Assembly: GCA_013822735.1 (NCBI GenBank)
Contig: PNKZ01000003.1
Location: 393,800 to 457,799, forward strand
DNA from: Pirellula sp.
GTDB taxonomy: Bacteria; Planctomycetota; Planctomycetia; Pirellulales; PNKZ01
Length of the DNA: 64,000 nt
Reading direction: 5' to 3'
Made by a program: the position numbers and the translations under genes. Positions 37,355 through 45,455 of this stretch are shown here, one piece after another (position 1 is the first letter of the stretch; each line of letters begins with the position of its first letter). The notes beneath the pieces are model-generated. The model saw nothing but the letters and a program-made list of their open reading frames with translations. It made no database searches and was not told the DNA's origin.

Positions 37355-38584
37355 TTAGGAACTGCGGGAGAAGGTCGTGTCGAAGTTGTAGCCGGGGGGG
37401 AGGCTCATCAGCGGCGACGGGTTGCGCCGCGGTTCGCTACGGCGCCGGCGCGGCGCGGGAAAATGGTCCTTCAGCATCGGGAAGAACAAAGTGACCGCCG
37501 TGGCGACGACGCCGTCGGGCTGGAAGGGAGCGGTATCTTCACGACGGACGGCCTGTTCGAGGAGTTTGCCGACGAGCAGTTCGCCGCGCGGCCAACGTGC
37601 GGCAACCATCGCCGAAACTTCCGTAAGGATGCCGAAGCGATGGGCCCGCGAGATCCCTTGCAAGCGGAGACGCGTGTGTGGCGACAGTTCGCCGGGGTCA
37701 AGGCCGAGGCGTTCGGCGATGAGGGCGCAGGTCGTCGGCTCGGCGTCGGCTTGCAGCTGCCGCCAGATGCCGCGCACGACCACGGCCTCAAACCATTCGG
37801 CGCGCCATGCATATCGGCCTGCCACGACGTCGGACACGGCCGCATCGACGGCGGAGATTTCTGCCGGAGCGATGTTGAGTCGAGCGGGCCCCGTAAGTTC
37901 GGCGTCGTCGCCGTCTAACGTCCGTGTTTGCTTGGTGAGTTCGCCGGCCGTGATCGCCGCGTCGAGCGCGCGAAACACTTCCACGATGGCCGCCACGCGT
38001 TTCACGCCGAAGCCGCGCAGGCGTAGCAGTTCGCCGTACGGGAGAAAGAGAAAGTCTTGCACGGGGACGAACCAGAGGCTGCGCGGCAGGTCGCGCAAAT
38101 GGGCGACGCAATGGCCGAGTGTTTCCGTCGCCAGCCCTTGCTGCCGGATGCGTACGCACCAATGTTCCCACTGCAGTTCGTCGACTTGTGCGTAGGTGTC
38201 CGACGGCGCGGCGAGCGAGGATGCCGGCGGGGCGACTTCGGATGCACTCGTCCAAAGCGACGTCGCCGCGTCGGGGACTTCAGAGGTCGCGTCCATCGCC
38301 GGCGGCTTGATCGATTCGGAGAGCGTGCGTTCGAGAATTTGGGCGAGGTTCGTCACCTTTTTCGGTCCGACGCCCGGCATGCGCAGCAAATCGTCGTGCG
38401 AGTAGCGGGCGAGTTCGTCGAGCGACAGCGACAGCACGCTCTTGGGAACGCACGGGTCGCTGGGGCGAATAAAGTGCGAAACGGGACGGAATCGCAAGTC
38501 GGCGGCCAGCGCGGGAATTGCGGCGCGCGCACGTTCGTAAGGGCCGAGATGCGCGGACGTGGTCGAAAGGAAGCCTTGATTCAT
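37355..38584 (-). CDS. Helix-hairpin-helix protein, RNAP alpha-CTD-like
   Basis: I start at the ATG at 38584 (MNQGFLSTTSAHLGPYERAR). The 409-residue product contains a helix-hairpin-helix of the RNA polymerase alpha C-terminal type at about 55-85 (ELARYSHDDLLRMPGVGPKK) and a second one further on (LPYGELLRLRGFGVKRVAAI, then VEVFRAL). The two are joined by a Ser/Ala/Pro-rich linker. This suggests non-specific DNA or RNA binding. The C-terminal half resembles sigma-region-like helices (RYAWRAEWFEAVVVRGIWRQ) but cannot be assigned. I do not know a characterised homologue. Confidence 0.7.
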   Translation of the reverse strand: MNQGFLSTTSAHLGPYERARAAIPALAADLRFRPVSHFIRPSDPCVPKSVLSLSLDELARYSHDDLLRMPGVGPKKVTNLAQILERTLSESIKPPAMDATSEVPDAATSLWTSASEVAPPASSLAAPSDTYAQVDELQWEHWCVRIRQQGLATETLGHCVAHLRDLPRSLWFVPVQDFLFLPYGELLRLRGFGVKRVAAIVEVFRALDAAITAGELTKQTRTLDGDDAELTGPARLNIAPAEISAVDAAVSDVVAGRYAWRAEWFEAVVVRGIWRQLQADAEPTTCALIAERLGLDPGELSPHTRLRLQGISRAHRFGILTEVSAMVAARWPRGELLVGKLLEQAVRREDTAPFQPDGVVATAVTLFFPMLKDHFPAPRRRRSEPRRNPSPLMSLPPGYNFDTTFSRSS

Positions 38585-38986
38585 ACCTAAATGTTGCCGA
38601 CATCCCCGGAGGTCTTGTCGGCGCGCCAGATTTTTTCCGAAGGAACTTGTTGCGACGTCCTTGTCATTCTTGGAAGCAAGCGGCGTGCCGGCTATGCGAC
38701 AATCGAGGGGCAAGGCGAAATGCGGCCGCTTATCAGCGTTTTTTTATGCCATGGAATCGGGGTGCGGCGCTGATCGGGAGTACGCCGCGACAATTCGACG
38801 CGAATGCCGGAAACAACCGACACATTGACGCCGACTTTCGGAGGGTGTCCGAAGACATTTTCCACTACATCAAGCGGTGGCTTGCGATGGTTGCGCCCCC
38901 TATATTGGCCCGCGGCGAATCGCGGCGCATTCCTGAAATCGTTGCGGCGCGGTTGCTCACCTTCCCTCCTGAACGGACTTCCTGAC
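38585..38986. other. Intergenic region between divergent HhH and SGNH genes
   Basis: About 400 bp without a gene that I can support. A GC-rich palindrome GCGGCCGC and a T7 run at about 38721-38747 form a weak terminator-like site on the plus strand. The rest shows nothing distinctive. Confidence 0.4.
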
Positions 38987-39814
38987 ATGACCACGCGCCT
39001 GCTGCTTCGCGAAATGACTTTAGTGCTGACCGCCGTCGTTGCTCTCGTGGCGATGAGCCCGCCGCACGCGCAGGCCGAGCATGAGGGGAAGGTGCAAGTG
39101 CTGTTGCTGGGCGACAGCACGACGATCGGCAGCGTTTGTCGCCGCAGCGAACCTGATGGTCCGCACTTGGAAGACGTGATCCGCACTTTGTTGGCGACCG
39201 AGTCGGACTTGCCGGCGGTGAACGTGATCAACCAAGGACGCGACGGCGAATTCATCCACGGCTTGCTGACCGGCAAACGCTACGACGAGCAGATCGCCAA
39301 GCTTCCCGGAATCGACTACATCTTCATTCGCTACGGCCTCAACGACCAACGGAAGCGTGAGAACTTCGCGGAGAATTTTCCTAAGGACTTCCACGAGTTG
39401 ATCGTGCGGCTCAAGCAAGACTTTCCGCAGGCGGTGATCATCCCGACGACCACGATCCCGTACTTGGCGCCGGAAGCCGACGCCGCGGTGCTGAAGGCGA
39501 TCAGCGAAGTGGGCGCGGCGGAGGGGTTGCCGGTGTTCGACGTCTACACGCGCTACGCGGCCGAGCTGAAGCACGGGCCTGATATGCTCAACTACCGTCG
39601 CTATCCGCTGACGAGTATTCCCGAGCAGCATCGCGCGTGGTTGAAGCCCTATGTACAGTCGGACTCCGTGGTAGTGATGGATAATCGGCTCGATGCCCAT
39701 TTTCGCACACTGCCGAATTGGACGGCCGACCGGCATCCGAACCTCGCAGGGTATGCGGTGATCGGCGACGAAACCGCCAAGTATTTGGCGAAACTGCTGC
39801 GCGCGCGGAAGTAG
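38987..39814 (+). CDS. Secreted SGNH/GDSL-family hydrolase
   Basis: The ATG at 38987 gives a 275-residue product with a signal peptide (TLVLTAVVALVAMSPPHAQA). Block I is VLLLGDSTTIGSV, with the nucleophile Ser in G-D-S, block III is RYGLNDQRK, with the conserved Asn, and block V is DRHPNLAGYAVIG, with the D-x-x-H pair (D-R-H). These four features define SGNH hydrolases. It is probably an extracellular or periplasmic carbohydrate esterase such as an acetyl esterase. No operon partner: the next gene is 97 bp downstream and unrelated. Confidence 0.88.
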   Translation: MTTRLLLREMTLVLTAVVALVAMSPPHAQAEHEGKVQVLLLGDSTTIGSVCRRSEPDGPHLEDVIRTLLATESDLPAVNVINQGRDGEFIHGLLTGKRYDEQIAKLPGIDYIFIRYGLNDQRKRENFAENFPKDFHELIVRLKQDFPQAVIIPTTTIPYLAPEADAAVLKAISEVGAAEGLPVFDVYTRYAAELKHGPDMLNYRRYPLTSIPEQHRAWLKPYVQSDSVVVMDNRLDAHFRTLPNWTADRHPNLAGYAVIGDETAKYLAKLLRARK

Positions 39815-39911
39815 GTGACGAGAGAAACGTTGCGAGCGACAGTATGCGGCCCTTAGAATCGGCGGGCCGCGACTATCGCATTCCTCGTTTATCGCAGAGC
39901 AGAGGCAACCT

Positions 39912-40544
39912 ATGATGTGCCGCATCCGCCTTTCGTCTTGGGCCGTGACCATTGCTTGTCTGGTTTTCACCGCCACGCACACGTCGGCGGATGAGCCGAA
40001 GAGCGGGTTCGCGTTCGATGTGAAAGCGGGCGAGGCGAAGTTTAAGGCGCTCGACGGCAACGAAGACGACCGCCTCTCCGGCACGGAGATGCGCGGCATC
40101 GAACGCTACGACGTGAACGGCGACGCGCGAATCACGCGCGAAGAATTCCTCGGCGGATTATCGACCGAGCAAATGCGGGCTGCCGGAGTAAGCGACGAGG
40201 CCGCGAGTTCCGCGGACGAACCGTCGTCGATCGTCGTGCCGAGCGACACGAACCCGTTTGAAGTGATGGAAGGGGATTCGGTGCGGCTCGTCGGACAAGG
40301 AATTGCCGGCTCTGAAATCACGGCCGATATCCGCGGTCCGGGAAAGCTCGTGCGCAAGGCGTATATCGCGCACGTAACCGAAGGGCAGATGATGATCGGC
40401 GGGGCGACCGAAGAATTCGAAATCAAACCGACGGGACCGGGCCCGATCACGGTCGTCATCACGGTGACGTACCCGACGGGAGGTCCGCCGAAGAAGACGA
40501 CCTACAAGTTCAGCCTGCGTAAGATTTCGAGCGACCCGCAATAG
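39912..40544 (+). CDS. Secreted EF-hand protein
   Basis: The 210-residue product has a signal peptide (WAVTIACLVFTATHTSADEP) and two adjacent EF-hand loops, DGNEDDRLSGTE (residues 48-59) and DVNGDARITREE, which should bind calcium. The second half is a beta-rich domain with KPTGPGPITVVITVTYPTGG, which looks like an Ig-like or transthyretin-like fold. Planctomycetes encode many such secreted EF-hand proteins of unknown role. The upstream ATG of the ATG-ATG pair at 39912 is used here; the second is an equal alternative. Confidence 0.8.
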   Translation: MMCRIRLSSWAVTIACLVFTATHTSADEPKSGFAFDVKAGEAKFKALDGNEDDRLSGTEMRGIERYDVNGDARITREEFLGGLSTEQMRAAGVSDEAASSADEPSSIVVPSDTNPFEVMEGDSVRLVGQGIAGSEITADIRGPGKLVRKAYIAHVTEGQMMIGGATEEFEIKPTGPGPITVVITVTYPTGGPPKKTTYKFSLRKISSDPQ

Positions 40545-40582
40545 CGGTGCCCGTGAGGTGCGACGGTTTTTCTATTCGTGCT

Positions 40583-41242
40583 CTATTCCTGGCCACGGAT
40601 AAACCGGCAGGTCGGCACGGCGGCGACCGCGCCCAGCACCGGCGCGGTGAGGTAGATCCAGAGCGTGCTGAGCTTATCGGCCATCAGCGCCGGCCCGAGC
40701 GATCGGGCCGGGTTCATCGAAGCGCCGCAGACCGGGCCGGCGAAGAGCGCTTCGAGGCCGACGACCGCGCCGATCGCCAAGCCCGCGGTGATCCCCTTCT
40801 CTTTCGCGCCCGACGAGACGCTCAATACGACGTACATCAGCCCAGCCGTGAGCAGAAATTCGTAGACCCACGATTGCAGATTGGTACCGGAAGGAATCGT
40901 GGCGCCGAGATTGCCGGATTCGACGAAGAGCGCCTTGAGCGTGGCGCTGGCCGCGATGGCGCCGAGGCATTGGGCCGCGATGTACGGCAGTGCCGCGGCG
41001 GCGGCGAACCGTTTGGCGACGACGAAAGCGATGGTCACCGCCGGATTCAGATGCGCCCCGGAGACGTCGCCGAAGGCCGCGATGAGCGCAAAGACGACGA
41101 GGCCGAACACCAGCGAAACGCCGACGTGCGTGACCGAGCCGTTCATCTGATTAGCGACGACGGCGCCGGTGCCGGAGAACACCAGGGCATAAGTGCCGAT
41201 GAACTCGGCGAGGCATTTACGACTGAGCGAAGGTTCGGTCAC
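40583..41242 (-). CDS. MIP family channel (aquaporin-like)
   Basis: The 219-residue product has six membrane helices and both NPA boxes: GAHLNPAVTIAF and GASMNPARSLGPAL. The first helix, CLAEFIGTYALVFSGTGAVV, is the family start. The second NPA is followed by Arg, which forms the selectivity filter. The lack of the longer glycerol-facilitator loops and the short length favour an AqpZ/AqpM-type water or small neutral solute channel. Its N-terminus is short (MTEPSLSRK). It is flanked by the dispersed palindromic repeats at 41334-41409. Confidence 0.93.
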   Translation of the reverse strand: MTEPSLSRKCLAEFIGTYALVFSGTGAVVANQMNGSVTHVGVSLVFGLVVFALIAAFGDVSGAHLNPAVTIAFVVAKRFAAAAALPYIAAQCLGAIAASATLKALFVESGNLGATIPSGTNLQSWVYEFLLTAGLMYVVLSVSSGAKEKGITAGLAIGAVVGLEALFAGPVCGASMNPARSLGPALMADKLSTLWIYLTAPVLGAVAAVPTCRFIRGQE

Positions 41243-41333
41243 GGCGAGCGGCTCCGAAAGCGAGGCGACGATGCGACGCGATTATCTGCGCCCGAAGCAG
41301 CCCGCACAAGCAGGCGACTCTTTTGGAAAGGAT

Positions 41334-41409
41334 GGCTGGGGCAGAGCATCGCGATGCCCCGGTTGCAAAGTCGGCCATCACTGGGGCATCACTTTGTTCT
41401 GCCCCAGCC
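41334..41409. repeat. Inverted pair of a dispersed GGGGCAGA...TGCCCC repeat
   Basis: GGCTGGGGCAGA...GATGCCCCGG at 41334-41362 and its inverted relative CTGGGGCATC...TCTGCCCCAGCC at 41381-41409 form a mosaic of two palindromic units in opposite orientation. A third copy lies at 43592-43621. The centre of each unit varies while the arms are conserved, as in REP elements. Confidence 0.75.
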
Positions 41410-41438
41410 GCCCGATGTCTCGGGCACACGGTGATCGT

Positions 41439-42332
41439 CTAGGCCGCAAGATTCGCGTCGCCCGGCAACGCCTGCTCGGCGCTGTCGAGCGCTACGATGG
41501 CGATGCCGTGGCGATCCGCGAAGCGGACCACTTCCGCGTGGTCGATGATGATCGTCTTGCCGGCCTCGATCGCCAGGCAAGTTGCACCGGCCGCGACCAT
41601 TTGCTCGAGCGTGCCGACGCCGATGGTCGGCACGTCGAACCGCATGTCTTGCTGCGGCTTGGCCACTTTGACGATGGTGAAATTGCCCGAGCGGCAGAGT
41701 TCGCCGGCCCGACGAATGCAGGCGTCGGTTCCTTCGATGGCTTCGACCGCCAACGCGTTGCGTCCTTTCACGACGACGCTTTGTCCGATATCGAGCCGGC
41801 CCATCTCTTTGGCGAGTCGCCAGCCGAACTCGATGTCTTTGCTCTCCAGCGCCGAAGGCGCCCGGCGTCCCAAGGGGCCGAACTTCACGAGCAGCTCCGG
41901 CGCGAAGTTCGTCGCCGGGGCAAACTCGATTCCTTCACTCGCGAACTCGTCGACGATGGTCCCGAGCAGCGTGTCGTCGCGACGATCTCCCTGCGTGAAC
42001 CCGAAGTTGCGGTAGAACATCTTGATCGCGCGGAGGTCGGGCACATGATGCAGCCAAACCCAGGGGCGATAAAGCGTCGTCTTGTGAATCTTGCCGGCCA
42101 TCGTGGCGCTGCGAACGCCGTGGCGTTGCAAGAAGCGGATGCTCGCGCTATAGCGGGCCACGCCGTTCCAGAGAAACTCTTTACAGAGGGGCCGGAGCGC
42201 CGCTTCGTCGGCGTGGTCCTTCACGGCGATGCAGTAGACGTCGAAGCCTTGCGCGACAAGCGCCTCGGCGACGACGACCGGGTAGCGACCCCAGGCGGCG
42301 ATCAAACCGATCCGTTTCTTGTGCTGCTCCAT
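41439..42332 (-). CDS. lpxI: UDP-2,3-diacylglucosamine pyrophosphatase LpxI
   Basis: LpxI cleaves UDP-2,3-diacylglucosamine to lipid X and UMP in lipid A synthesis, replacing LpxH. The 297-residue product starts with IGLIAAWGRYPVVVAEALVA, the family N-terminus (IGLIAG-x-G-x-P), and contains MAGKIHKTTLYRP, LLGTIVDEFASEGIEF and VVVKGRNALAVEAIEGTDAC followed by IRRAGEL, all conserved in the DUF1009/LpxI family. VAKPQQDMRFDVPTIGVGT carries the conserved D-x-R-F-D-V-P-x-I/V-G motif. It lies 35 bp downstream of lpxD on the same strand. Confidence 0.95.
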   Translation of the reverse strand: MEQHKKRIGLIAAWGRYPVVVAEALVAQGFDVYCIAVKDHADEAALRPLCKEFLWNGVARYSASIRFLQRHGVRSATMAGKIHKTTLYRPWVWLHHVPDLRAIKMFYRNFGFTQGDRRDDTLLGTIVDEFASEGIEFAPATNFAPELLVKFGPLGRRAPSALESKDIEFGWRLAKEMGRLDIGQSVVVKGRNALAVEAIEGTDACIRRAGELCRSGNFTIVKVAKPQQDMRFDVPTIGVGTLEQMVAAGATCLAIEAGKTIIIDHAEVVRFADRHGIAIVALDSAEQALPGDANLAA

Positions 42333-42367
42333 GACGAGAAGGCTCCGAGCTTTGGACGCTTCCGTAC

Positions 42368-43456
42368 TTAGGCAGCTTCGCGCTGGTCGGCGGGCTTAGC
42401 GGCCGGCGTCATCATGGCGAGCTTCGCTTCCAACTCGGCCACGGTTCGCTGCAGCGCTTTGAAATCGGTGCGCATTTCGGGGAGCTTGGCCCAGGCCACT
42501 TGCTTAAGCTTCTGCTCGCGCTCGGGAGTCGCCGGGATACCCATCATCACGACGCCGTCCGGCACGTCGTTGATTACCCCGGCGCTGGCCGAGAGAATCG
42601 CGCCGGTGCCGATGTGGATATGGTCGCGCAGGCCCGCTTGGCCGGCGATGACGACGTAGTCGCCCGTCGTGGTGCTGCCGGCGATGCCGACTTGCGAGCA
42701 AATCAGATTGTGGCGGCCGATCACGACGTTGTGGCCGACCATGACTTGGTCGTCGATCTTGGTGCCGTCGCCGATGCGCGTCGGTCCGTAGGTGCCTCGG
42801 TCGATTGTGGTGCCCGCGCCGATTTCGACGTCGCAGCCGAGCTCGACATAGCCCAGTTGTCCGGTAAGCACGTGCTTTCCTTCGACCTGGCGATAGCCGA
42901 AGCCGAATGCGCCCAAGACGGCGGCGGCGTGGATGATCGAGCGCGGACCGACGATCGTGTTTTCGTACAGCACGGCGTTCGGGTAGATCACGACGCCCGC
43001 TGCGATGCGCGAGCCGGCCATGATATGGACGCCGCCGTAGATCGTGCTGCCCGCGCCGATTTCGACGTCGTCTTCAATCACGCAATGCGGATAGACGTCG
43101 ACGTCGTCGGCCAGCCGCGCCATCGGGCTGACGATCGCATGTTGGCTGACGCCGCGACGGGCGCGAGCGCGCGTCGGGTGGAATAGTTGGATGAGCTTCG
43201 CGAAGGCGGCGTGCACGTCGGCCACTTCGATCGACGGAAGTTCGACGACGGTGCCCGCGGGCACAATCGCGGCGGCCGCCGGAGTGCCGGCGAGCTTCTT
43301 CACGCGAGCTGCGGAATCGAGCAGCGTCAGGTCGCCTGCCGCGGCGGTGGAAAGGGGCGAGGCGCCGGAAATCGCGGTGTTGCCGTCGCCCTGCAACACT
43401 CCCCCGACGAGTTGCGCCAGTTCGGCCAAGGTGCGAGTCGCCGAAGCTGCAGACAT
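42368..43456 (-). CDS. lpxD: UDP-3-O-acylglucosamine N-acyltransferase LpxD
   Basis: LpxD adds the N-linked hydroxyacyl chain in the third step of lipid A synthesis, using acyl-ACP. I start at the ATG at 43456 (MSAASATRTLAELAQLVGGV); an ATG 11 codons upstream is possible. The 362-residue product has the N-terminal uridine-binding domain and a left-handed beta helix of hexapeptide repeats (DVEIGAGSTIYGGVHIMAGS). The catalytic His lies in VMVGHNVVIGRHNLICSQVG, matching the conserved G-H-N motif. A C-terminal helical tail is present (LKALQRTVAELEAKL-like). It is followed by lpxI in the same direction. Confidence 0.96.
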   Translation of the reverse strand: MSAASATRTLAELAQLVGGVLQGDGNTAISGASPLSTAAAGDLTLLDSAARVKKLAGTPAAAAIVPAGTVVELPSIEVADVHAAFAKLIQLFHPTRARARRGVSQHAIVSPMARLADDVDVYPHCVIEDDVEIGAGSTIYGGVHIMAGSRIAAGVVIYPNAVLYENTIVGPRSIIHAAAVLGAFGFGYRQVEGKHVLTGQLGYVELGCDVEIGAGTTIDRGTYGPTRIGDGTKIDDQVMVGHNVVIGRHNLICSQVGIAGSTTTGDYVVIAGQAGLRDHIHIGTGAILSASAGVINDVPDGVVMMGIPATPEREQKLKQVAWAKLPEMRTDFKALQRTVAELEAKLAMMTPAAKPADQREAA

Positions 43457-43591
43457 GGTGGAATCCTTTCCATCCGGGGAGCGGGTCACGGAGCGTGCGG
43501 GAGGAGAAATTTACAACGCCGCCGGGAACCGAACAAGAGCAACGCCGGCACTATGAAGATCGCACGAATGCCGGCACTGCGTGTAACGGGC

Positions 43592-43621
43592 GGCCGGGGG
43601 CAGAACGAAGTGATGCCCCAG
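43592..43621 (+). repeat. Third copy of the GGGGCAGA...TGCCCC repeat
   Basis: GGCCGGGGGCAGAACGAAGT followed by GATGCCCCAG. It matches the reverse complement of 41381-41409 with few changes. It lies in the gap between lpxD and the phosphatase gene; the remaining 190 bp hold nothing else recognisable. Confidence 0.75.
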
Positions 43622-43683
43622 TATCTGCGGCGTCGCCTGCCGCTCCAGCCCCAGCCACCCAGAAGCGAATCGAGCTCGGCGCC

Positions 43684-44376
43684 CTAAATCTCTTCCAGGT
43701 CGTCGAGGTGCAACATGCGCGTTTTGCCGTGCTGGTTCGCTTGCCAACACGTTCCTTCTTCCACATCGAGGCAGCTCAACCAACCTTGCGGCAGGTAGAC
43801 GCCCGTGTCGATGCAAATCGCGTGGCCCAGGTCGAGCGGCACGCCTGAGGGTTGCACCGTGTGGCCGCAGACCATGGTCTTGCCGGAGAAGTGAGGCTTC
43901 ACGGCCGGCGTGAGCTTTTGCCAGCGGAGCACGGGAATCGGTTGCTCGGGGAGCGAAAGATTCGGCGCGAGTCCGCCGTGCACGAAGATGAAATCATCGG
44001 TCTCGAACCAATCGACGCAGACATGATCGAGAAAATTCCAATGTCCGCGCGGGACGTCGTTAAGCGTTCCCTGGCGACCTTCGGGGGCGTAACTTGCCAG
44101 CGCTTCCTCGCCGCCGTTGAGCAGCCAATTGGGCAACAGTCCGGGCCCGCCGCGGGAGTCCATCATCATTTGTTCGTGGTTGCCGCGCAGCGCAACCACA
44201 CGCAACGAGCGCTCCAATTCGATCACGCGATTGACCACGCCCCGCGAGTCGGGCCCGCGGTCGACGTAGTCGCCCAAGAAGATCACGCTATCCTCGGGCG
44301 TCGGCCTCACCTCGGCCAGCAGCGCGTCGAGAGCTGCAAGATAGCCGTGAATGTCGCCGATAGCCAGGATGCGCAT
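43684..44376 (-). CDS. Metallophosphoesterase, PPP-type protein phosphatase
   Basis: The 230-residue product shows the dinuclear metal motifs of the calcineurin-like superfamily in order: GDIHG (residues 7-11), GDYVDRGPDSRGVV, RGNHEQMMMD and, near the C-terminus, MVCGHTVQPSG. The length and the YVDRGPDS form resemble bacterial PrpA/PrpB-type serine/threonine phosphatases and also diadenosine tetraphosphatase ApaH. The substrate is therefore uncertain. It is cytosolic, with no signal peptide. Confidence 0.92.
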   Translation of the reverse strand: MRILAIGDIHGYLAALDALLAEVRPTPEDSVIFLGDYVDRGPDSRGVVNRVIELERSLRVVALRGNHEQMMMDSRGGPGLLPNWLLNGGEEALASYAPEGRQGTLNDVPRGHWNFLDHVCVDWFETDDFIFVHGGLAPNLSLPEQPIPVLRWQKLTPAVKPHFSGKTMVCGHTVQPSGVPLDLGHAICIDTGVYLPQGWLSCLDVEEGTCWQANQHGKTRMLHLDDLEEI

Positions 44377-44417
44377 CGTTGGGTCTAGTTCCTACGATTG
44401 ATGTGGAGAGCGAGACT

Positions 44418-44470
44418 GGGAGAAAGAGAGACTTGGAGAGTGGGAGAAAGAGAGACTTAGCGAGTGGGAG
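44418..44470. repeat. 24-bp tandem repeat
   Basis: Two full units of GGGAGAAAGAGAGACTTRG plus MGAGT lie at 44418-44441 and 44442-44465, followed by a partial third unit and preceded by a related GAGACTGGGAG. The strand bias is purine-rich. It sits in the gap downstream of sdhB and upstream of the phosphatase gene. Confidence 0.75.
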
Positions 44471-44515
44471 CAATTGGTCACCCAGTCTCCTCGTCTCGCG
44501 GTCTTCTCGCCTTCC

Positions 44516-45391
44516 TCAACGGTCGAAGAATTTCTTGATCACGTGCACCGTCGTGGCGCGGCCGGCGCGGCCGATCGACGTCGTGAGCGGGATTTCCTTC
44601 GGGCAGACGGCGACGCAGTTTTGGGCGTTGCCGCAGGCCTGAATGCCCCCTTCGGCCGTAAGTGCGTCGAGGCGCTCGCCGGCGTTCATGGCGCCGGTCG
44701 GATGCTTGTTGAAGAGCATCACTTGGCTGATCGCGTGCGCGCCGACGAAGCCGCGATCGTAAGCTTCCTTCTGGCGGGCTTGGAACGCTTCGGCCGTTTC
44801 CCCTTCTTCCTGCTTGAGCTCGATCTTGGTGTATTGCGGGCAGGCTTCCAGGCAGCAGCCGCAACTCATGCACTGGCTCAACGGGTACGCTTGCTCTTGG
44901 CTTTCGGCCGATACGCGCGGGCCGGAGCCCATGTCGTAATAGCCGTCGACCGGAATCCACGCTTTGACCTTCTGCAGGGCGCGGAACAATCGCGCACGGC
45001 TCACCATCAGGTCGCGCACCACGGGGAACTTCGTCATCGGCCGGAGTTCGATTTCTTCCGGATTGTCGACGAGCAACTTATCGACCAACGCCGAACAGGC
45101 CTGACGCACCTTGCCGTTGACGACCATCGTGCAGGCGCCGCAGACTTCTTCCAAGCAGTTGCAATCCCAAGCGACCGGCGTCGTCTTTTCGCCGTCGGCC
45201 GTTTCGGCGTTGGCGGCGATGCGCTGCAGCACGCTGATGACGTTCATGTCATTCTCGCGCTTCACCGTGTGCCGTTCCCAATAGCTGGAGCCGCCGGGAA
45301 CATCTTGCCGCAGCACGCGCACCGTGAATTGCGCCGGAGGGGCGTGGTGAGTGTCGTGGGCGGAAGAATCGTGCGACGTCGATTGAATCAT
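44516..45391 (-). CDS. sdhB: Succinate dehydrogenase/fumarate reductase iron-sulfur subunit
   Basis: SdhB carries electrons from the flavin of SdhA to quinone through three Fe-S clusters. The 291-residue product has the 2Fe-2S motif region WDCNCLEEVCGACTMVVNG, the 4Fe-4S motif CMSCGCCLEACPQYT and the last cluster CGNAQNCVAVCPKEIPL. The N-terminus is Gln/His-rich and longer than in Proteobacteria. It is the last gene of the sdhC-sdhA-sdhB operon, 64 bp after sdhA. The three-subunit order and SdhC type match the Bacillus/epsilonproteobacterial form (type B), which often uses menaquinone. Confidence 0.96.
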   Translation of the reverse strand: MIQSTSHDSSAHDTHHAPPAQFTVRVLRQDVPGGSSYWERHTVKRENDMNVISVLQRIAANAETADGEKTTPVAWDCNCLEEVCGACTMVVNGKVRQACSALVDKLLVDNPEEIELRPMTKFPVVRDLMVSRARLFRALQKVKAWIPVDGYYDMGSGPRVSAESQEQAYPLSQCMSCGCCLEACPQYTKIELKQEEGETAEAFQARQKEAYDRGFVGAHAISQVMLFNKHPTGAMNAGERLDALTAEGGIQACGNAQNCVAVCPKEIPLTTSIGRAGRATTVHVIKKFFDR

Positions 45392-45455
45392 GATCTTGAT
45401 CGTAGTCGTTGGTTGGGTTGCTACTTAGGGGGCCTGCGCGAACTACCGACCGGGC

